NCBI GenBank assembly: GCA_029210545.1
Contig: JARGFV010000010.1
Span: forward strand, 1 to 40,755
Direction of reading: 5' to 3'
From: a bacterium
GTDB lineage: Bacteria > BMS3Abin14
DNA length: 40,755 bases
Shown: one piece after another, positions 30,177-36,081 of the stretch
Numbering within the stretch: the first letter of the stretch is position 1
Layout: every line of letters begins with the position of its first letter
Translations under genes and position numbers: made by a program
Notes under the pieces: generated by a model
Databases searched by the model: none
Seen by the model: only the letters and a program-made list of their open reading frames with translations
Told to the model about the DNA's origin: nothing

Positions 30177-30698
30177 ATGGCTGATAAACGTGAGGCCCAT
30201 GTGGAGGCCCTCCAGATTGCTATGGACACCGAGAAGAAGGGGTGCAAGTTCTACAGGATCGCCGCAAAAAGCAGCAGCGACCCCCAGGCAAGGGAGGTAT
30301 TCAAACACCTCGCTGACGACGAGATCGAACACATGGGTGCGTTCGCCACCCTGTACGAGTCGCTCCTGAACGACGAGCCCTGGATGACCTACGAGGAGGC
30401 TGCGGCCCGGTTCGGGGATACACCCCCCGAGGACATCATCTTCCTTGAGGTCCCCGAGGAGGCCCAGGAGGGGTTCGATGACCTGAAGGCCCTCGAGGAG
30501 GCCCTGGAGTTCGAGAAGAAGGCCGTCGCTTTTTACACCGAGCGTGCCGAAGCCGAAAAGGAAGGGAAAGCCAGGGCGTTCTACCGGAGCCTGGTGGAGA
30601 TCGAGGGGGCTCACGTTCAGATCGTCCAGGCCGAGATCGATTCCCTGTCCGGCTCCGGGTTCTGGCTCGGTTACCAGGAGATCTCCCTGGAGGACTGA
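30177..30698 (+). CDS. Ferritin-like (rubrerythrin-domain) protein
   Basis: The 173-residue four-helix protein has diiron-type segments: ALQIAMDTEKKGCKFYRIAA, LADDEIEHMGAF, ALEFEKKAVAFYTERA and LVEIEGAHVQIV. It has no C-terminal rubredoxin centre. An unusually strong GGGAGGGGGAGGAGG tract precedes the start; a nearer ATG at 30173 is out of frame. Together with the preceding two genes it forms a redox/iron set. It is related to, but clearly diverged from, the 29612 product. Confidence 0.88.
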   Translation: MADKREAHVEALQIAMDTEKKGCKFYRIAAKSSSDPQAREVFKHLADDEIEHMGAFATLYESLLNDEPWMTYEEAAARFGDTPPEDIIFLEVPEEAQEGFDDLKALEEALEFEKKAVAFYTERAEAEKEGKARAFYRSLVEIEGAHVQIVQAEIDSLSGSGFWLGYQEISLED

Positions 30699-30732
30699 AA
30701 ACCGGACACGGAGACGCGGAGACACGGGGAGG

Positions 30733-30943
30733 CTAGCAGCGTGTCGGAAAACCTCTTGACACGCTGCTGTAAGTTTTTCGGAAAGCCCTTTTTTGGGTCT
30801 TTTCTTGAAAACAAGAGCATTAAACCGGTGAATAACTCCAGTGAATTACCAAATGTGCCATATATTTGTTCTTTTCGGTCTAAATGCTACTTCCGAAAAA
30901 CTATATCTAGGAGCCTGCATGGGGTTCTCCGACAGACTCCTAG
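30733..30943 (+). mobile_element. 211-bp MITE, copy 2 (CTAG-bounded)
   Basis: This element has the same length and nearly the same sequence as 17406-17616, with CTAG at both ends and terminal hairpins AGCAGCGTGTC / GACACGCTGCT and AGGAGCCTG / CAGACTCCT. The few differences (for example GGCTCC to GACTCC near the right end) argue that the copies are not a very recent assembly duplicate. It has no ORF of its own and faces fxsA in the same orientation that copy 1 faces the M48 gene. Confidence 0.85.
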
Positions 30944-31007
30944 GGGCAGTGAAAGGTGAAAGAAAAGTCGTGGCCTGTGATCATCAATGCAGTTGTATTA
31001 TTCACTC

Positions 31008-31065
31008 TTGACAAGAATGTTCGGAAGAACGAATGTTTTTCACGCTTCACGCTTCACGCTTCACG
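31008..31065 (+). repeat. fxsA leader: TTGACA box, palindrome and TTCACGC tandem repeat
   Basis: TTGACA occurs at 31008-31013, but no good -10 is at the right distance. GTTC-GGAA-GAAC (31019-31030) is a small palindrome. TTCACGC is repeated nearly four times at 31039-31065 and ends directly before the AAAGGAG ribosome site of fxsA. Confidence 0.5.
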
Positions 31066-31078
31066 AAAGGAGCCCCCT

Positions 31079-31501
31079 TTGTTCCTCCGCCTCTTCCTCC
31101 TCTTCACCCTCATCCCGGCCATTGAGCTTTACCTCCTCATCAAGGTGGGAGCCTTCATCGGGGCCGGGAACACCATCCTGCTCATTATCGGTACGGGGAT
31201 CCTGGGTGCCTATTATGCCCGGCAGCAGGGTCTTGCTGTCATGACCAGCATCCAGGTGAGGATGCAGCAGGGGCGGCTTCCCGGTGACGACCTGGTGAAC
31301 GGGGCCATGCTCCTGGTGGGCGGCGCCCTCCTCATCACCCCCGGCTTTCTTACGGATATTGCGGGTTTTTCCCTCATTTTCCCTCCCACCCGTGAGGTCA
31401 TCAAGGTGGCGGTAAAGGGGTGGCTGGAAAGGAAGGCCAGGGAAGGGCAGGTCATCATCAACCGTGGTCACGATGACGGTGGCCCGTTCATCGACGTGTA
31501 A
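31079..31501 (+). CDS. fxsA: FxsA family membrane protein
   Basis: The 140-residue protein has the FxsA pattern: FLRLFLLFTLIPAIELYLLIKVG (helix 1), a second helix with GAGNTILLIIGTGILGA, and a third (MLLVGGALLITPGFLTDIAGFSLI) followed by PPTREVIK. In E. coli FxsA overproduction relieves exclusion of phage T7 by the F factor. The start is TTG at 31079, chosen because AGGAG ends 6 nt before it and the family begins here; the frame continues upstream into intergenic repeats. The stop codon lies within a 16-bp perfect hairpin. Confidence 0.9.
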   Translation: MFLRLFLLFTLIPAIELYLLIKVGAFIGAGNTILLIIGTGILGAYYARQQGLAVMTSIQVRMQQGRLPGDDLVNGAMLLVGGALLITPGFLTDIAGFSLIFPPTREVIKVAVKGWLERKAREGQVIINRGHDDGGPFIDV

Positions 31502-31530
31502 ATGCGGGCTGTCGGCCCGCATTTACACGT
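31494..31530 (+). terminator. 16-bp perfect stop-codon hairpin after fxsA
   Basis: ACGTGTAAATGCGGGC (31494-31509) pairs with GCCCGCATTTACACGT (31515-31530) around TGTCG. The fxsA stop codon is in the left arm. The stem is very stable but no T-run follows. Confidence 0.65.
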
Positions 31531-31652
31531 GGCAGCTGAGAACCGAGAAACAAATTCCAGATTTCAAACCAGGAACAGCTTGCCTGGGTAAAGGAAAGGG
31601 CCGCATTCGCGGCCCCATAATCTTTCCACCTTCCACCTTCCACTTTTCCTCT

Positions 31653-32570
31653 TCACTTCCATATAAAATCCTTCCCCCTCGGATAACCCAGCTTGACCAG
31701 CATGTTTTCCAGGGGACACCAGCGGGTGAACGCCGACTGGATGAGGTTGACGGCGACGAAAGCCGGAAGAAGGTACCATAGTGGATCGAGGATCGCTCCA
31801 AGCAGCACGCCGGTCCCCACCATTGTGCCCGCGAAGATCCTCACCACGCACTCGGCCATCATCTTGTTCTTCGTGGCCTCGCCGCGCCGGATCTCGTCCA
31901 TCCAGAGGGGGTGACGTTCTTCGGCGTAATCCAGTTTCACTTTCCCGCTGAACATGGAGGAGAACAGGGGCCAGTTGGCTTTAAGGACAAAGGCCCCGAT
32001 GTGGGCGATGAAGGCCAGGAAGAAAAGCACGGTCCCGACGTTGTGCAGCATGGTGTTCCAGAAGGTGGCCCACCAGGGCATGTCCACGGCGGGGAGGTTG
32101 TCGGCGAATTTGACGAAACCGGTGACGATGAGAAGGATGATGGAAAAGCCGATGAGGGCGTAGGCCAGCCTCTGCTCGGCCAGGAACTTGCCGTGGGGAG
32201 GTTCCTTTTCGCCTTTGAGGATCGCCTTGATGATGTGGATCGATTCCCGGACATCCCCTTTCATGGGCAGGATGGAACGGCCTCCCTCGATGTAGTGGTA
32301 TACGAGGTGGAAGATCCCCGCGAAGGTGAAGACGGCCGCAGCCACCATGTGGATCTCGAACTGGAGGATGAAATCGGAGACCCAGCCCAGGCCGGGAACC
32401 TCGTTGAGCATGTACCTCTTGTAGAGGGGCATCTGCCCGAACCCGGAGAAGAGGAGTACCAGGCCGGACAGGGCAACCAGCCAGTGCTGCATCATCACCA
32501 GGAAACTGTGCCTGACCACGTATCCCTCAGCCTGGTGGATCATGTCGGTTTCATGGATGTCGCGTTTCAT
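31653..32570 (-). CDS. Cytochrome b fused to a DUF2892-like membrane domain
   Basis: The 305-residue protein has an N-terminal di-haem cytochrome b of the formate dehydrogenase/thiosulfate reductase gamma type (about 1-225; histidines in HSFLVMMQHWL, FEIHMVAAA, FHLVYHYI, NTMLHNVG and IAHIGAF). The C-terminal two-helix domain (FAGTMVGTGVLLGAILDPLWYLLPAFVAVNLIQSAFTRWCPL) looks like DUF2892/YgaP-type membrane modules and ends CPLENMLVKLGYPRG. It should pass electrons between the quinone pool and the upstream FeS subunit. AGGAGG precedes the start, which overlaps the FeS gene stop by 4 bp. The added domain suggests a link to sulfur chemistry (inference). Confidence 0.85.
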   Translation of the reverse strand: MKRDIHETDMIHQAEGYVVRHSFLVMMQHWLVALSGLVLLFSGFGQMPLYKRYMLNEVPGLGWVSDFILQFEIHMVAAAVFTFAGIFHLVYHYIEGGRSILPMKGDVRESIHIIKAILKGEKEPPHGKFLAEQRLAYALIGFSIILLIVTGFVKFADNLPAVDMPWWATFWNTMLHNVGTVLFFLAFIAHIGAFVLKANWPLFSSMFSGKVKLDYAEERHPLWMDEIRRGEATKNKMMAECVVRIFAGTMVGTGVLLGAILDPLWYLLPAFVAVNLIQSAFTRWCPLENMLVKLGYPRGKDFIWK

Positions 32571-33649
32571 TTTTCCACCTCCTGGCTGGTTGAACCGGTG
32601 CTGCTTTCATTTCCCGATACCTCATGCCTGGTTGGCGGTGGAACAGGGTCGTTTCTCTTCCCCGCTCCGAGAGCCCGCGCGCCGGCCATAACAGCCCCGG
32701 CGACCGCTGCGACCGGTGCCACAAGGGTAGCCTGGGCCCAGATGTTGGCTCTTTTCAGGGGGTTGGGATCCTTCGGGAAGAAGAACCGTTCCTTCTCCCT
32801 TTCGTGAAGGGCTGCATCGATCTTTTCGTAGGGAACCGGTGAGACGTAGAAGGTCCCGGTCCCGCCGTTCTCGTCGTCGCCGTAGACATAGCCGCCGATC
32901 TGTCCGGCCCTGATCCGGGCGAGGCTCAACATGTCCTTCCGCGGCCCGAAGGTGAGGGGAGCTTCCCTGCCGGGCCTGCTCCGGCAGGCGTCGACGCAGG
33001 CCGGCTGCTGTCCCCCGGCGATACGGGGAGCGCACAGGTCACACTTGTACATGACACCCCCGCCTGCCAGCTTCGGCATGAGCTTCAGGTAGATCCCGAC
33101 TCCGGCCTGCCTCTGGGGGATACCCCATGGGCAGATCGTCCGGCACTTGGCGCCGCCCATGCAGCCCACCTCGTGGATGGATACGGCCCCCTTGCTGTCC
33201 TTCTCGATGACGCCGAAGGGACACACGGCGGCGCAGGTCGGTGTGTCGCAGTGCATGCACCGCCTCTGGATATTCAGGTTGTGGACGGTTCCCTCGTGTT
33301 CGATGTTGACCTTCTGCACGAAGGTGCAGTTATAGGGCGTCAGGGTCGTTTTAAGGTTGCGCCTGGATCTCCAGTCCTCGTGTTTTGTCTGGGGCCAGTA
33401 ATCCCGGACATCCTCGTCCCTGGGTTCAGGGTACCTGGCTTCGTTCTGGGCCTGGCAGGAACTGACGCAGCGAGGGACGGGGACGTCGGAACAGCCGTCG
33501 CATTTCGCCAGTTCGACGACGATCCCGACATTTTCGTCGGTGGGGGCGGCCAATGCAGGTGCGGCCCGGACGATCCCCGTGGCGCTTCCCACGGCCGCCG
33601 CGGCGCCGATCCGTTTGAGGAACGAGCGTCGGGAGATGGTTTCTGGCAT
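32567..33649 (-). CDS. Tat-exported multi-[4Fe-4S] electron-transfer subunit
   Basis: The 360-residue protein has a twin-arginine signal (ISRRSFLKRIGAAAAVG) and four cysteine clusters: KCDGCSDVPVPRCVSSC, RRCMHCDTPTCAAVCPFG, GCMGGAKCRTICPWG and YKCDLCAPRIAGGQQPACVDAC. A C-terminal membrane anchor lies at about 300-325 (ATLVAPVAAVAGAVMAGARAL). It resembles the beta subunits of formate dehydrogenase, HybA and related enzymes. It pairs with the cytochrome b gene that overlaps it, but no molybdopterin or hydrogenase catalytic subunit lies nearby. AGGAGGTCAGC sets the start at 33649. Repeat copy E lies 41 bp upstream. Confidence 0.9.
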   Translation of the reverse strand: MPETISRRSFLKRIGAAAAVGSATGIVRAAPALAAPTDENVGIVVELAKCDGCSDVPVPRCVSSCQAQNEARYPEPRDEDVRDYWPQTKHEDWRSRRNLKTTLTPYNCTFVQKVNIEHEGTVHNLNIQRRCMHCDTPTCAAVCPFGVIEKDSKGAVSIHEVGCMGGAKCRTICPWGIPQRQAGVGIYLKLMPKLAGGGVMYKCDLCAPRIAGGQQPACVDACRSRPGREAPLTFGPRKDMLSLARIRAGQIGGYVYGDDENGGTGTFYVSPVPYEKIDAALHEREKERFFFPKDPNPLKRANIWAQATLVAPVAAVAGAVMAGARALGAGKRNDPVPPPTRHEVSGNESSTGSTSQEVEK

Positions 33650-33690
33650 GCTGACCTCCTTGAATTTGTATTGGGTATTCAATATATGAT

Positions 33691-33843
33691 AGGGTCGCAA
33701 AAAGTCCAATCCGGGACTTTTCGCTCCACGGAAAGGGAAAAGCGTCGTTTTCCCTTTCCTTACAAATCAATGACTTACAGTGCCGGTCATTGATTTGGGC
33801 GCCCCGCGCGGGGCGCGTTGATGACTTTTTGCGAGGTCATCAA
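33691..33843 (+). repeat. Dispersed multi-hairpin repeat, copy E (full short form)
   Basis: This has the same five-hairpin order as copy D with perfect H2 (GGAAAGGGAAAA / TTTTCCCTTTCC) and H4 (GCGCCCCGCGCGGGGCGC). H3 is altered in the loop. H5 reads TTGATGACTTTTTGCGAGGTCATCAA. TCAATATAT occurs on both flanks (33679-33687 and 33840-33848), a possible 9-bp target duplication. It sits between the FeS operon start and the end of the pabB-pabC gene. Confidence 0.88.
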
Positions 33844-33848
33844 TATAT

Positions 33849-34010
33849 TATCATAACCTTATATTGTCAACCGATCATCAGAAGGGCATGCAGGTGCCAC
33901 ATTCCCCCAAGCTTTACCGGTTAATTATAGCAAAGAGGCAGGGAGGAGGGAGGAGGGAAAGGGGAAAGGGGAAAGGGGAAAGGGGAACTCTGAACCCTGG
34001 AACCTGGACT
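33849..34010. repeat. Intergenic word repeats downstream of pabB-pabC
   Basis: GGGAGGA and GGGGAAA tandem units (about 33937-33987), the reverse complement of those at 9945-10020, are followed by CCCTGGAACCTGGAC-type words that continue into the last codons of the pabB-pabC gene. No gene is seen. Confidence 0.75.
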
Positions 34011-35876
34011 CTAGAATCTAGACCCTGGACCCTGGCCCTTTCTGTACAGCACCCATCCATCCTCATCGACGATCATATCCACAACCATCTTCCCCCGCAC
34101 GGCGTTTCCCACAACGACTTCCAGGGCTGTCTGGAAAACGTCCGGCGTGATGCTTCCCTCCCTGGCGCCGGTTTCTGCCAGGTAGCGGGCTCGCCACGTA
34201 CCGGGGAGAAGACCGCAGGAGAGAGCCGGTGTGATCCATCCGTCAGATGTCCGGATAGACAGGCTGGTGATGGCGCCCTCGGTCATCTCACCAGCAGTGT
34301 TGCTGAACAGAACCTCGTCGAACCCCTCATCCCGGGCTGCGGCAAGTTCCTGGTCGTAAACTTTCCGGGACGTTGTCTTGTGAGCAAGGAGCGGTTCTGT
34401 CCGGTCCATGGCAACGGAGCTGAAAATGACCTTCAGCCCATTATCGTTCCTTTTCGTGGGTGAGGGGAGAAGCTCGTGCCATGTGTCGCCGCGCTTGTCC
34501 AGGCGCAGCCGTACCACCGCAGGACCCTCTGTGTTCTCGCCCAACCACTGAAAGAGCGCCCCCCTTATCATGGAAACCTCGAAGGGGTATCCCAGTTTCT
34601 CCGCCGAGTCCGCCATTCTGTTCATGTGATCTTCAAAAAACGGCAGGATTCCCTTCGAGTCGAGGAGCATCGTCTCCAGCAGGTCCACCTCTCCGCTGTT
34701 CATGTGGTTTAAAAAGGAGGATTTGAGAACGGTTTCCCGATACTCGTCTGAGGGGTCCGAGTCGGACACGATCCCGCTTCCCACTCCCATTTCACATTCT
34801 CCGTTCCGGTCCATCACGATGGTTCGGATGGCCACGTTCATGGCGAAATCGCCATCCGGGCCAAAGCGGCCGACAGCTCCGGTGTAGACCTTCCGCGGCG
34901 AACGTTCCAGCTCCCTGATGATCTGCATTGTCCTGACCTTGGGCGCGCCAGTGATGGAGCCCGGGGGAAAGGTGTGACTGATGATTTGCGAAAGGGTGCA
35001 TTCCGGGTGAAGCTTACCCCGGACCCCGGTGGTCATCTGGTGCAAGGTCCTGTAGGACTCCATGTGGAAAGGGTCGAGGACCGTGACCGTACCAGCCTGG
35101 GCCAGGCGGCCGATATCGTTCCTCATGAGGTCCGTGATCATGAGGTTTTCGGCCCGATTCTTTTCGCTGCCCGCCAGCCAGTGGACCAGTTCCAGGTCCT
35201 TTGACCGGGTCTTTCCCCTCGGTGCGGTGCCTTTCATCGGTTTCGTTTCGAGGTCGTCCCCCCTTTTCACCAGGAACAGTTCCGGAGACTGGGAGAGCAC
35301 TGAAAAGCTGCCGCAGTTCAGAAAAGCGGCGTAAGGGACAGGTTGAGCTCTTTTGAGTAGGAGGTAGAGTTCCCAGGGTGTCAGGGTGGACCTGAATCGG
35401 GCCCTGCAGGTGTAGTTGACCTGGTACGTTTCGCCGGCTCGAATGTGATCGAGGATCTGCTGAACATCGCTGGTGAATTCGTCAGGTGTGACATCGAGGA
35501 TCGGGTCCAGGCTTTCTGTGACGGCCGGTGGGGCGGGGAGCTGGACAGGCCGGCGAGTGATCCTGGTACTATTGTACAAACCCATCCATATCAGGGGAAA
35601 GTCGGGGCGGTCCCGGTGCTCCTGATGAGGAACAAGGGCGCTCCCCGCCTCGTAACTGATAAAACCGGCCACATGGAACCCTTCGTCAAGGGCCTCGTCG
35701 ATGGACTCCAGGGTCGAAAAGACATCTGAGGGTTCAGAGCAGATAATGATCTGTACAGGATCGGTGTACAAGGCCGACTCCCCGGACCAACCGTCTCCCA
35801 GCTGGTTTTCAAGCAGGATCGAGCCGGGGGAGGCCAGGTCGTCGGAACTCAGTGTCAGCAGGTTATGTTTATCCAT
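34011..35876 (-). CDS. pabB-pabC: Aminodeoxychorismate synthase component I fused to 4-amino-4-deoxychorismate lyase
   Basis: The 621-residue fusion has PabB at about residues 1-375 (AGETYQVNYTCRARF; catalytic-lysine motif KPMKGTAPRG; FPPGSITGAPKVRTMQII; GVGSGIVSDSDPSDEYRET) and a PLP-dependent PabC lyase at about 390-610 (HKTTSRKVYD with the PLP lysine; DEVLFSNTAGEMTEGAITS; CGLLPGTWRARYL). Together they turn chorismate plus amide ammonia into p-aminobenzoate for folate; a PabA glutaminase would be needed and is not here. The start MDKHNLLTL at 35876 is the first plausible one, though no clear ribosome site precedes it. The last residues (GQGPGSRF) are encoded by intergenic-type repeat DNA. 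Confidence 0.92.
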   Translation of the reverse strand: MDKHNLLTLSSDDLASPGSILLENQLGDGWSGESALYTDPVQIIICSEPSDVFSTLESIDEALDEGFHVAGFISYEAGSALVPHQEHRDRPDFPLIWMGLYNSTRITRRPVQLPAPPAVTESLDPILDVTPDEFTSDVQQILDHIRAGETYQVNYTCRARFRSTLTPWELYLLLKRAQPVPYAAFLNCGSFSVLSQSPELFLVKRGDDLETKPMKGTAPRGKTRSKDLELVHWLAGSEKNRAENLMITDLMRNDIGRLAQAGTVTVLDPFHMESYRTLHQMTTGVRGKLHPECTLSQIISHTFPPGSITGAPKVRTMQIIRELERSPRKVYTGAVGRFGPDGDFAMNVAIRTIVMDRNGECEMGVGSGIVSDSDPSDEYRETVLKSSFLNHMNSGEVDLLETMLLDSKGILPFFEDHMNRMADSAEKLGYPFEVSMIRGALFQWLGENTEGPAVVRLRLDKRGDTWHELLPSPTKRNDNGLKVIFSSVAMDRTEPLLAHKTTSRKVYDQELAAARDEGFDEVLFSNTAGEMTEGAITSLSIRTSDGWITPALSCGLLPGTWRARYLAETGAREGSITPDVFQTALEVVVGNAVRGKMVVDMIVDEDGWVLYRKGQGPGSRF

Positions 35877-36081
35877 AATAGTTTGATTACAAAGTGCGAA
35901 GCGCAATGAGCGAAGCGCGAAGAAGAACAGGAACTTTACCAGATTTCTTTCTGTGAAACACTGCGGAATAAGGAAGTGGGAACAGGGAATTGGGAATATG
36001 ATCTGCGCATTTTTTCCACCCTCCCCTTTCCGCATTTTCCCTGTTGACGCGATAAGAGCAGATGGCCCATCATTGTTAACG

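Noticed and set aside
31911-32807. 298-codon antisense frame opposite the cytochrome b gene
   Set aside because: Composition (Gly/Asp/Glu/His-rich without structure) is typical of the antisense of a membrane protein gene.
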